Both the position numbers and the translations under genes were made by a program. This document shows positions 1 to 6,434 of a stretch of 7,840 nucleotides of DNA, piece after piece (position 1 is the stretch's first letter; every line of letters begins with the position of its first letter). The notes below the pieces were generated by a model. That model was not told the DNA's origin. It worked only from the letters and a program-made list of their open reading frames with translations, and ran no database searches. Origin of the DNA: Cyanobacteria bacterium UBA8803 (GTDB lineage Bacteria > Cyanobacteriota > Cyanobacteriia > Cyanobacteriales > Coleofasciculaceae). The stretch spans positions 1 to 7,840 of the forward strand of contig DNXU01000322.1 in assembly GCA_003505715.1 (NCBI GenBank). Direction: 5' to 3'.

Positions 1-20
1 CCCTCATCCCTCATCCCTAT
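1..20. repeat. Short tandem repeat (CCCTCAT heptamer), left edge
   Basis: Two and a half copies of the heptamer CCCTCAT open the window. The same kind of sequence in the same orientation closes it (7759-7840). Short tandemly repeated heptamers of this kind are common between genes of filamentous cyanobacteria. The array probably continues to the left of the window. Confidence 0.7.
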
Positions 21-24
21 TTCT

Positions 25-64
25 AAAAAACAAATGCGATACCAGACAAGAGTCTGGATATCGC
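25..64 (-). terminator. Intrinsic terminator of the small lipoprotein gene
   Basis: Read on the minus strand, GCGATA-T-CCAGAC, loop TCTT, GTCTGG-TATCGC forms a 12-bp stem (plus-strand 36-47 against 52-64) with one bulged base and a 4-nt loop. It is followed at once by the U-rich tract ATTTGTTTTTT (plus-strand 25-35). This is a textbook Rho-independent terminator about 60 nt past the stop codon of the lipoprotein gene. On the plus strand no T-run follows the stem, so the site appears unidirectional. Confidence 0.75.
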
Positions 65-71
65 CAGAAAT

Positions 72-90
72 TCAGGAAAATTTTTCCTGA
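72..90. repeat. AT-rich perfect inverted repeat in the lipoprotein 3' UTR
   Basis: TCAGGAAAA and TTTTCCTGA flank a single central base, giving a near-perfect 19-bp palindrome between the lipoprotein stop (124) and the terminator (36-64). It could fold as an 8-bp stem in the mRNA 3' region and protect the transcript, or act as a weak first terminator. No T-run follows on either strand apart from the Ts within its own arm, so a terminator role is uncertain. Confidence 0.45.
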
Positions 91-123
91 GGTTTAAGAT
101 AACGCGATCGCGCTGCTAACTAG

Positions 124-255
124 TTAAGGGCTGGCCGCTGGAGACGCTCCAGGAGATGGGCTGGTGCCACCGTCGCCACCGCCACCAGCAGGACAGGCTG
201 TCAAACCTAGCCCTAAGGCACATAGGAGCAGCAAACCGATTAATTTCTTATTCAT
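124..255 (-). CDS. Very small secreted lipoprotein (43 aa), function unknown
   Basis: This 43-codon ORF starts at ATG 255-253 and stops at TAA 126-124. A strong Shine-Dalgarno, AAGGGGAG, lies 4 nt before the ATG on the minus strand. The product has two lysines after Met-Asn (K3-K4), a hydrophobic Leu-rich core (residues 5-18) and a lipobox LTAC, with Cys21 as the expected lipidation site after signal peptidase II cleavage. The mature peptide would be only 23 residues, Gly-rich first (24-30) and then a Ser/Pro/Ala tail ending at Pro43, with no charged residue except Asp28. It has its own terminator downstream (25-64) and is divergent from the kinase gene. I do not recognise a family beyond the generic type of small Pro/Ser-rich lipoprotein. 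The tail resembles a flexible linker rather than a folded domain. Signal peptide, RBS and terminator together make a real gene likely; the role is unknown. Confidence 0.72.
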   Translation of the reverse strand: MNKKLIGLLLLCALGLGLTACPAGGGGDGGTSPSPGASPAASP

Positions 256-417
256 ACACTCCCCTTTTTTTTAAGGCTGCGTCAAAACAGAATGTTACGC
301 TAGCCTACTACAACTTTACAGTTTTAGCATGACCACCTGTTGTTCCGATAGCTCTGGTGGGAAGGTTCTAGCAGCAAGCGATCGCTCGGGAGCAAAAATC
401 GACAATTTTCTCTCAGC

Positions 418-437
418 TGTTCCCTGTTCCCTTGCCC
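418..437. repeat. Short tandem repeat TGTTCCC
   Basis: Two exact copies of TGTTCCC (418-424, 425-431) are followed by a degenerate third (TTGCCC, to 437). It is another short tandem heptamer array of the kind found between cyanobacterial genes, inside the divergent lipoprotein/kinase intergenic region (256-548). The rest of that region holds a HIP1 octamer (378-385) and the palindromes and promoter listed separately. I see no coding or RNA gene there. Confidence 0.5.
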
Positions 438-463
438 TAGCTCAGTCTTTAGGATAATTTTAG

Positions 464-475
464 AGTCCTAGGACT
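464..475. promoter_or_regulatory. 12-bp perfect palindrome, candidate operator
   Basis: AGTCCTAGGACT is a perfect 12-bp palindrome about 15 bp upstream of the proposed -35 element of the kinase promoter. A second palindrome, TCTAAA-A-TTTAGA (484-496), overlaps that -35 element. Position and symmetry suit binding of a dimeric regulator, but no known consensus is recognised and chance is possible. Confidence 0.3.
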
Positions 476-490
476 TGTAACTGTCTAAAA

Positions 491-518
491 TTTAGAATCA
501 GCGCTAGCTTCTTATGAT
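491..518 (+). promoter_or_regulatory. Candidate sigma-70-type promoter of the kinase gene
   Basis: A TATGAT -10 box (513-518) lies 16 bp after TTTAGA (491-496), which matches the -35 consensus at 4 of 6 positions. A transcript would start near 525, giving a leader of about 24 nt that contains the Shine-Dalgarno AGAGGAAGG (536-544) just before the GTG start at 549. The call rests on sequence similarity only. Confidence 0.45.
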
Positions 519-548
519 AGGTGCGGACTATGGCTAGAGGAAGGCATT

Positions 549-2792
549 GTGTTTTCTAAAATAAATCGTGCTTGGCAATTGCTCCAAACCAGGATCGAGT
601 ATCCCCCAAGGCAAGCAGCGCTTACCAGAAAGATTGTTGACCGCATCCGCAATTCTCTCCAGTTGCAGGTAGTTCTCCAAACAGCGGTAGATGAAGTAGC
701 TGCCCTGCTTGAGTTGGATTACTGTAGTTTCTTGTGGTATTTCGAGGAGGCAAGGCAAGTTGAAGTCGTTTGCGAGCGCAGTAAGGGCAATAACCAGCCC
801 TCTTATTTGGGATATCACCCTTTAGAAGACTTTGGAAAACTGGGTTTAGCGATCGCCAAGGGTCAGCTGATTATTAACCCAGGAAAGGTAAAATCAACTG
901 CCATAGGGTTTAGAAGTATAGCTCAGCTATTTAGCGAGCGGCTAAGGCTAGGGTTCTGCAACTCTCCGGAGTCAAGCCATAGTGTTAGGGGTTGTTCAGT
1001 CTGGTGCGGTAGCAAAATAGCACCTCCCTTGACCAACTGGAACGGGTTAACGTGCCAAGAGTTGGGGAATTGCTATCAGCAGAATCAGCCGATATGGGGA
1101 TATAAAGCTAGCTTACTTATTCCTGTTACTGGAAAAGAAGGGGGAATTGGTTTCATTGCTTGTCTGTCAGAACTACCTCGACATTGGTCAGCTACCGAGA
1201 TTGAATTTCTAGAATTGATTGGGGAATCCCTAGAGATTGCGATCCGTCAAGCTCAACTTTACGAACAGACCCAGAAACAAGCAATCAGAGAGCAACTCGT
1301 AAATCAAATTGCCGATCGCACTCGCCAGAGTTTTGACCTGGATACCATATTAAGCGAAGCGATCCCTCACTTGTGGTCGGCATTAGAGGTAGACCGCTGT
1401 TTGGTGCATTTGGTTGAAGATCGCAACCACTTAGAACAATTAGACATCCCCTCAGAACGGGAAATGGCTGAGTGTAGAGCCACAATATTTCGCCGCAACC
1501 ATTTGTATGAAGTTTGTCGGCAACCGTTTCGCCCTTCCATTGATGACTTCGATCCCAACGGGCCGATTACTCAGTCCGTCATGAAACACCCACAATTGAT
1601 TGTTATTCCAGACATTACTCAAGATGAACGGATTGGTAAAGACAATCAAGAATACCAAAAGGCTCAGATTAAATCTTCCCTAGTAGTTCCTGTCCAAGCC
1701 AACGGCACCCTGCACGCCATACTTTATCTAAATCAGTGCGATCGCATCCGGTATTGGTCAAAACACGACCGAGAACTCGCCGGGGCTGTTGCCGATCACC
1801 TGGCGATTTCGTTGCAACAAGCATATTTGTACACCCGCACCCAGCAGCAAGCAGCTCATAGCGCCCTGCAAGCTCAGAAGCTATCAGAAATGCTAGCACA
1901 GCTGCGACAAACCCAAGCTCAGTTGATTCAGAGTGAAAAAATGTCGAGTTTGGGTCGGATGATCGCTGGTGTTACCCACGAAATTAATAACCCAATTACT
2001 TTTATCTATGGCAATATTCCTTATCTGGAGAGTTACGTCAAAGACCTAATCTGTCTGGTAGAAATCTATCAAAGCGAGTATCCGACACCCTCGGCTGAAG
2101 TGGAAAAAATAGCTGAAGAGGTGCAACTAGAGTTCTTAGTTAGAGATTTACCCAAGATTTTGCAGTCCATGAAATCAGGTGCTGAGCGGATTCACGAAAT
2201 CGTTCAGGTATTGCAGAGATTCGCACGGCACAATGAAGCATCCTTGAAACGGATCGATATCAATGCAACGTTAGAAAATACGCTGTTGATTCTACACAAC
2301 CAGCTCGTCCATACCATTCAGGTAGAGCGGCAATACGACAACTTGCCACCGATAGAATGTTACCCGCAATCCATTAATCAAACCTTCTTGAGTATCCTGA
2401 CCAATGCCATAGAAGCTCTCAACCGCTCGCCAGAACCCAACAAAACCCTGACCCTATGCACCAAGTGGATACCCGAAAGGGGAGATGAAGGACGAGTGCA
2501 AATTGCGATCGCTGACAATGGCCCCGGCATTAACCTGGAAATTCAGTCCTGCATCTTTGATCCTTTTTTCACGACCAAAGAGGTAGGAGAAGGCCGAGGA
2601 TTGGGTCTAACCATTGCTTATCAAACTGTTGTCAACCAACACAAGGGTCACCTGGAAGTTAAATCCCAGCCAGGGCGAGGTGCTGAGTTTGTCTTAGAGT
2701 TGCCAGTGCAGCATCATCATGCCTATACATCCAATCCAACCTCCTACCAATCCCTAATTGCTACCTCAGAAATTGCGATCCCCCATCGTTAG
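549..2792 (+). CDS. Cytoplasmic GAF-GAF sensor histidine kinase
   Basis: The 747-aa product is a two-component sensor kinase without predicted TM segments, so a cytoplasmic signal is expected. Order: N-terminal helix (1-35), GAF1 (about 36-235), GAF2 (about 255-425), a Gln-rich coiled coil (430-462), a dimerisation/phosphoacceptor domain with H-box His477 in THEINNP, and a HATPase domain with N-box Asn619, G1 DNGPG (656-660), F-box DPFF (671-674) and the G2 Gly-rich loop (680-686). All catalytic landmarks are present. The HEINNP box, with a long helical segment to the ATPase domain, is typical of cyanobacterial kinases. Neither GAF shows a recognisable bilin-binding Cys-His or DXCF motif. GAF1 carries an unusual insert (about 112-176) with five Cys. 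The start is GTG, preceded by AGAGGAAGG; an upstream ATG at 530 reaches a stop within ten codons. No receiver domain or response regulator is nearby, so it is an orphan kinase. Its substrate and signal are unknown. Confidence 0.9.
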   Translation: MFSKINRAWQLLQTRIEYPPRQAALTRKIVDRIRNSLQLQVVLQTAVDEVAALLELDYCSFLWYFEEARQVEVVCERSKGNNQPSYLGYHPLEDFGKLGLAIAKGQLIINPGKVKSTAIGFRSIAQLFSERLRLGFCNSPESSHSVRGCSVWCGSKIAPPLTNWNGLTCQELGNCYQQNQPIWGYKASLLIPVTGKEGGIGFIACLSELPRHWSATEIEFLELIGESLEIAIRQAQLYEQTQKQAIREQLVNQIADRTRQSFDLDTILSEAIPHLWSALEVDRCLVHLVEDRNHLEQLDIPSEREMAECRATIFRRNHLYEVCRQPFRPSIDDFDPNGPITQSVMKHPQLIVIPDITQDERIGKDNQEYQKAQIKSSLVVPVQANGTLHAILYLNQCDRIRYWSKHDRELAGAVADHLAISLQQAYLYTRTQQQAAHSALQAQKLSEMLAQLRQTQAQLIQSEKMSSLGRMIAGVTHEINNPITFIYGNIPYLESYVKDLICLVEIYQSEYPTPSAEVEKIAEEVQLEFLVRDLPKILQSMKSGAERIHEIVQVLQRFARHNEASLKRIDINATLENTLLILHNQLVHTIQVERQYDNLPPIECYPQSINQTFLSILTNAIEALNRSPEPNKTLTLCTKWIPERGDEGRVQIAIADNGPGINLEIQSCIFDPFFTTKEVGEGRGLGLTIAYQTVVNQHKGHLEVKSQPGRGAEFVLELPVQHHHAYTSNPTSYQSLIATSEIAIPHR

Positions 2793-2891
2793 CTGCCGCA
2801 AGCAACAGCGGATGCTAGCATTATGCGAGTAACCTACTTTTTTAGCGGATAGCGAGTTGCTATTAGGGAAGGAATAAATTTTATTTGTGAA

Positions 2892-3422
2892 ATGCTTATG
2901 AATGCTGCCTCTCGCTCAGTTCTACCTCAAAAAAGTCCGAAAAGAAGACCTAATCTTCATTCCCAGGGAACGGCATCCCCAGCAGCCCAATTCTCAGCGG
3001 CTCCCTCTATGCCTTCTAGAACCTCAGGACAGAAAGTTGAAAAGCTGAACCCCGCCTCACAGAGTATACCTGGTTGGTTGCGATCGCTGATATTCCTACA
3101 ACGCGGTTCTGACTTCCTAGCATTATTACTTTGTGCCACCACTCTAGCCCTTTATTCTTGGACGGTGTATACCCAGCAGCAGTGGACACAAGCATACCGC
3201 GAACTAGAAGCTTTGCGCCGTAACGAACGGCAATTGACCACAACCAACGCGATTATCAAAGACCAGTTGGCTCAACAAGCCGAACGCCCAGCCACAGGTT
3301 TAGTGAATCCTAGTAGAGACAACACGATTTTGCTGCCCCCTGCCCCCCAACGCCAATTCCTGACAGCTGGGAGCCAGACTCCTGCAAAAGAGTCGGTGGC
3401 AAAGACACCACTAGGATATTAA
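2892..3422 (+). CDS. FtsL-like bitopic cell-division protein (candidate)
   Basis: The 176-aa product has a Pro/Ser- and Arg/Lys-rich cytoplasmic N-terminus (1-70), one TM helix (about 72-93), a Gln/Glu/Arg-rich coiled coil (about 95-131) and a Pro-rich periplasmic tail with an ILLPPAP motif (145-151). It lies directly upstream of ftsI on the same strand. In E. coli, FtsL (short cytoplasmic tail, one TM, coiled coil) likewise precedes ftsI and acts with FtsB to activate FtsW-FtsI. The FtsL role is inferred from topology and synteny, because FtsL sequences are too divergent for motif recognition. The start is ATG 2892 or ATG 2898. The only clear purine-rich SD (AGGGAAGGA, 2865-2873) is about 18 nt from the first ATG, which is long. 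The upstream gap (2793-2891) holds only a small stem-loop (2849-2863) and no convincing terminator, so read-through from the kinase gene is possible. Confidence 0.8.
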   Translation: MLMNAASRSVLPQKSPKRRPNLHSQGTASPAAQFSAAPSMPSRTSGQKVEKLNPASQSIPGWLRSLIFLQRGSDFLALLLCATTLALYSWTVYTQQQWTQAYRELEALRRNERQLTTTNAIIKDQLAQQAERPATGLVNPSRDNTILLPPAPQRQFLTAGSQTPAKESVAKTPLGY

Positions 3423-3455
3423 TCAGGACACGCAACTGAGCCATATATAGCGGTA

Positions 3456-3495
3456 ATGGTGCGTGAGCTACCCCATAACACACCCTACGAACCAT
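3456..3495. repeat. Degenerate interspersed palindromic repeat (GGTGCGT...ACACACC type)
   Basis: Outer arms ATGGT (3456-3460) and ACCAT (3491-3495) enclose inner arms GGTGCGT (3458-3464) and ACACACC (3478-3484), with one mismatch. From memory, repeats running from GGTGCGTTA to TAACACACCCTACG are abundant between genes of many cyanobacteria, and this looks like a decayed copy. The family assignment was not checked by search. Confidence 0.45.
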
Positions 3496-3502
3496 CGGAA
3501 TC

Positions 3503-3537
3503 TAAAAGTCCCCCAGAATTGGGGGATTTAGGGGGCA
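3503..3537. repeat. Interspersed cyanobacterial repeat (GTCCCCCAGAATTGGGGG type)
   Basis: CCCCCA-GAAT-TGGGGG (3510-3525) is a perfect 6-bp stem with a 4-nt loop, followed by ATTTAGGGGGC, which offers a competing second G-run. Preceded by AAAAGT, this matches a high-copy intergenic palindrome I recall from many cyanobacterial genomes. It sits just upstream of the ftsI Shine-Dalgarno, so it would form a very stable hairpin in any mRNA running through into ftsI. Confidence 0.7.
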
Positions 3538-3541
3538 TTCC

Positions 3542-3548
3542 AGGAGGT
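3542..3548 (+). promoter_or_regulatory. Strong Shine-Dalgarno displaced from the ftsI start
   Basis: AGGAGGT is a near-ideal anti-16S match, but 17-18 nt separate it from ATG 3566, against the usual 5-10. No ATG, GTG or TTG in the ftsI frame lies between them; only an ATT codon (3551) does. It may be fortuitous, or ftsI may be translated with a long spacer. Confidence 0.35.
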
Positions 3549-3565
3549 CTATTTCCCAAAAAAAC

Positions 3566-5305
3566 ATGGCCAAGACGCAAACAAAAAAATTAAAACTCTG
3601 GCAACTGCCCAGTTTTAGACTGTTGCTAGTTTGGGGAATTATGATCGTAGGCAGTTGTGGATTATTACTTAATTTGTATCGGCTGCAAGTGGCACAGGCA
3701 CCCATACTGGAGGAAAAAGCCCGGGAGCAGCAGATGGTCTACATGCGTCCTTTTGTGCCTCGCCGTCCAATTGTTGACCGTAATGGCAATGTCTTAGCAA
3801 CCGATCGGCGCGTCTATACTCTGTATGCTCACCCCAAACTTTTCAAAATCCCCAAGCAGGAGGTCGCAGCCTCTTTAGCTCCCCTAATTGAGAAGTCATC
3901 CACTGATTTGGAGAAGCTCTTTAATAAAAAATCGAGTGGTATTTTAGTGAGCTATACCTTAACAGAAGAAGCCGCAGACCAAGTTGCCAGACTGAGTATG
4001 GATGGTCTAGAGCTAATTCAACGGTATTCTCGCCTTTATCCCCAGCAGGATTTGGCCGCCGATGTGGTTGGCTACGTGGATGTCGATCATCGGGGTCAGG
4101 CAGGGATAGAATATTCTCAGCAGAATTTGTTAGAACGGGCAGTGCGCACCCTGCGCCTCAGCCGTGCTGGTAATGGGGCGTTAATGCCCGACCATGTACC
4201 GGAAGGATTTCTCCACTTTGATGAGCTACATTTACAAGTGACCATTGACAGTCGCTTGCAAAGGGCAGCTCGCTCAGCTCTAAGGCAAAAAATTAAGGAG
4301 TTTAAGGCCAAGCGCGGCAGCGTAATTGTCATGGATGCGCTGGATGGTTCCCTGTTAGCCTTGGTTTCAGAGCCAACTTACAACCCGAATAAGTATTATA
4401 ACTTTGACATTGGTCTGTTTAAGAACTGGGCGCTGGCTGACTTGTACGAACCCGGTTCGACATTCAAGCCTTTGAACGTGGCGATCGCTCTAGAAGCTGG
4501 TGCGATTCAAACCGACAGTTATTTCAGCGATACAGGTTCAATTCAAATCGGTAAGTGGGTAATTTCTAACTATGACAAAGTCGCTCGCGGCAGGATTAGT
4601 CCAGCTCAAATTTTGGAGTATTCCAGCAATATCGGCATGGTGCGGATTGTCCAACGCATGAAGCCGGAGGCTTACTACAACTGGCTGCAACGACTGGGGT
4701 TGGGGCAAAAGGTGGAGACAGACTTACCCTTTGAGTCACCTGGTCAGTTCAAAAGTCGGCGGCAGTTTACGTCTTCGCCAGTGGAACCGGCAACCACGTC
4801 TTTTGGTCAAGGCTTTTCCTTAACTCCCCTCCAACTTACTCAAATGCACGCGACTCTTGCCAATGGCGGCAAGTTGGTGACCCCCCATGTGGTGCAAGGA
4901 CTGTTTGATAGCAAGGGCCACTTGTACTGGCAGCCGCGTTTGGCTTCTGTGCGCCCCCTTTTCTCGCCTACGACAACTCAGGCAGTATTAGAAATGATGG
5001 AAACAGTGGTGACCAAGGGAACGGGTAAAAATGCCCAGATTCCGGGGTATAGAATTGCTGGCAAGACGGGGACGGCGCAAAAAGCCAGTCCTGGAGGTGG
5101 CTATTATAGTAATGCTAAAATTACCAGCTTTGTAGGAATTTTGAGCGTGGACTCTCCCCGTTATGTGGTCTTAGCAGTAGTGGACGAACCCAAGGGAGAA
5201 GCTTTTGGTTCAACGGTGGCAGCGCCAATTGTTAAGTCAGTCATGGAAGCACTGATTGGCATTGAGCGCATTCCGCCTAGTGATACAACAACAGCTACCA
5301 ATTAG
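3566..5305 (+). CDS. ftsI: Septal peptidoglycan transpeptidase FtsI (class B penicillin-binding protein)
   Basis: The 579-aa product cross-links septal peptidoglycan by DD-transpeptidation, normally together with FtsW. It has a short basic cytoplasmic N-terminus, one TM helix (about 18-40), then the class B dimerisation region with the conserved RRPIVDRNG block (66-74) and GIEYSQ (180-185). The transpeptidase domain (about 250-565) carries S298-T-F-K301 with the nucleophilic Ser298, S353-S-N355 and K500-T-G502. All active-site motifs are intact and the length is close to E. coli FtsI (588 aa). There is no PASTA domain. FtsI rather than the elongation PBP2 is preferred because of the upstream FtsL-like gene and the compact dimerisation region. 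The start at ATG 3566 places the basic MAKTQTKK segment before the TM helix as expected. The gene converges with the glycosyltransferase gene 9 bp away, with no terminator visible between them. Confidence 0.9.
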   Translation: MAKTQTKKLKLWQLPSFRLLLVWGIMIVGSCGLLLNLYRLQVAQAPILEEKAREQQMVYMRPFVPRRPIVDRNGNVLATDRRVYTLYAHPKLFKIPKQEVAASLAPLIEKSSTDLEKLFNKKSSGILVSYTLTEEAADQVARLSMDGLELIQRYSRLYPQQDLAADVVGYVDVDHRGQAGIEYSQQNLLERAVRTLRLSRAGNGALMPDHVPEGFLHFDELHLQVTIDSRLQRAARSALRQKIKEFKAKRGSVIVMDALDGSLLALVSEPTYNPNKYYNFDIGLFKNWALADLYEPGSTFKPLNVAIALEAGAIQTDSYFSDTGSIQIGKWVISNYDKVARGRISPAQILEYSSNIGMVRIVQRMKPEAYYNWLQRLGLGQKVETDLPFESPGQFKSRRQFTSSPVEPATTSFGQGFSLTPLQLTQMHATLANGGKLVTPHVVQGLFDSKGHLYWQPRLASVRPLFSPTTTQAVLEMMETVVTKGTGKNAQIPGYRIAGKTGTAQKASPGGGYYSNAKITSFVGILSVDSPRYVVLAVVDEPKGEAFGSTVAAPIVKSVMEALIGIERIPPSDTTTATN

Positions 5306-5314
5306 CGAACAATA

Positions 5315-6280
5315 TCATCCCTGATCGTTCAAAGAAGAACGCGCATCATTAAACCCAGCCACCTCCGACAAGACATACAACGGTCTGCCCTTAACTTCTT
5401 CATAAATGCGCCCCACATATTCCCCCAGAATGCCAATACTAACTAGTTGCACAGCACCGAGAAAGAAAATGGCAATCATAATTGTGGCAAAGCCAGTTAA
5501 AGGAGAAGTTGGGGCAACAATCCGCCAGTAGAAGACAAGTACTGCCATTAGCATTGCTACTAAGGCTGCCAGCAAACCCACATAAGTAGACAGCCGTAGT
5601 GGTAATTTAGAAAAGGAGACCAAACCATCCGCTGCTAGGGAGAGGGACTTGCGAAACGTGTACTTTACTTCACCCGCAAAACGAGGATCGCGCTCGTAGG
5701 GGATTGAAGTCTGCTGCAAACCTACCCAAGAACGCAGCCCTCGGATGTAACGGTTGCGCTCTGGCATTTTATTGAGTACATCGACCACCTGCCGATCCAT
5801 TAAACAAAAGTCACCTGTATCGGGGGGAATATCGATATCAGCCAGACGCCGCAGCAGGCGATAAAATACATAAGCTGGCAGGCGTTTCACCCAGCTTTCT
5901 TTCCGCCGCTGAGTCCGCTGAGCATAGACAATTTGATAGCCCTGTTTCCACTTTTCTACGAGAAGGGGAATTAATTCTGGCGGGTCTTGTAAATCGGCAT
6001 CGAGAACTACGATCGCTTGACCGCGGATAAAGTTTAAACCAGCCGTGACAGCAATTTGATGACCGAAATTACGGGCAAGGCTGAGGTAGCAAAGGCGTGA
6101 GTCTTTCTCATGCAAGTCCCGCAGCAATGAAAGAGTGCGATCGCGACTACCATCATTGACTAAGATTAATTCCACCAGACCATCCATCCGATCCATTACG
6201 GCACTAATCCTGCGGTACATTTCCCTCAGGGTATCTTCCTCGTTGTATACCGGAATGACAAAGGAATACTTCGGATGCAC
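5315..6280 (-). CDS. Family 2 glycosyltransferase, GtrB/DPM1-like polyprenyl-phosphate sugar synthase
   Basis: The 321-aa membrane-anchored GT2 enzyme is likely to transfer a sugar from a nucleotide donor to undecaprenyl (polyprenyl) phosphate on the cytoplasmic face. The GT-A fold begins at once with FVIPVYNEE (7-15), followed by VNDGSRD (41-47), the metal/nucleotide-binding DAD (94-96) within [10 protein letters not shown], and TGDFCLMDR (155-163). Two C-terminal TM helices (about 229-252 and 264-288) are followed by [15 protein letters not shown] (286-300), a hallmark of the GtrB/ArnC/DPM1-like group. The length fits that group (about 300-330 aa). The start is GTG at 6280; an in-frame TAA lies two codons upstream and the fold starts at residue 6, so no other start fits. 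An AGGGG lies 12 nt upstream. No GtrA flippase or GtrC partner is visible in the window, so the donor sugar and final acceptor cannot be told. Confidence 0.88.
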   Translation of the reverse strand: MHPKYSFVIPVYNEEDTLREMYRRISAVMDRMDGLVELILVNDGSRDRTLSLLRDLHEKDSRLCYLSLARNFGHQIAVTAGLNFIRGQAIVVLDADLQDPPELIPLLVEKWKQGYQIVYAQRTQRRKESWVKRLPAYVFYRLLRRLADIDIPPDTGDFCLMDRQVVDVLNKMPERNRYIRGLRSWVGLQQTSIPYERDPRFAGEVKYTFRKSLSLAADGLVSFSKLPLRLSTYVGLLAALVAMLMAVLVFYWRIVAPTSPLTGFATIMIAIFFLGAVQLVSIGILGEYVGRIYEEVKGRPLYVLSEVAGFNDARSSLNDQG

Positions 6281-6355
6281 AGTTTATCTAAGCCCCTGTA
6301 ATCAAGATGTTTTTTAACAGTTAATTGAAAATTGCAAATTGTATCGTCGGCGGAT

Positions 6356-6420
6356 GTAGGGGCGGGTTTAGCTATTGCCTGAGGCATCTTACCAATAACT
6401 TTTGTCCAAAACCCGCCCTG
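6356..6420. repeat. Long-armed inverted repeat (GGGCGGGTTT...AAACCCGCCC)
   Basis: GGGCGGGTTT (6360-6369) and AAACCCGCCC (6409-6418) are exact 10-bp arms separated by 39 nt, which contain a smaller hairpin, TGCC-TGA-GGCA (6376-6386). The element starts GTAGGGGCGGG, a pattern I recall as a high-copy interspersed repeat of cyanobacteria. It begins 15 nt beyond the stop codon of the pentapeptide-protein gene (minus strand), so it may cap or end that transcript. No T-run follows directly, so it is not called a terminator. Confidence 0.65.
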
Positions 6421-6434
6421 AGTGGGGTTGAGTA

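Noticed and set aside
534..818. Minus-strand ORF of 94 codons opposite the start of the kinase gene
   Set aside because: It overlaps the well-supported kinase coding frame and has no recognisable domain. It is best explained as a shadow.
549..2792. Phytochrome or cyanobacteriochrome identity for the double-GAF kinase
   Set aside because: No canonical Cys-His chromophore motif, DXCF motif or PHY domain can be seen in either GAF, so a light-sensing label is not supported.
2793..2891. Possible terminator after the kinase gene (stem-loop ATAGC-GAGTT-GCTAT at 2849-2863)
   Set aside because: The stem is only 5 bp and no T-run follows; the T6 run lies before it. It is not enough to call.
3566..5305. 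Elongation-specific PBP2 (MrdA) instead of FtsI
   Set aside because: The upstream FtsL-like gene and the compact dimerisation region favour FtsI, and no mreBCD or rodA neighbours are seen.
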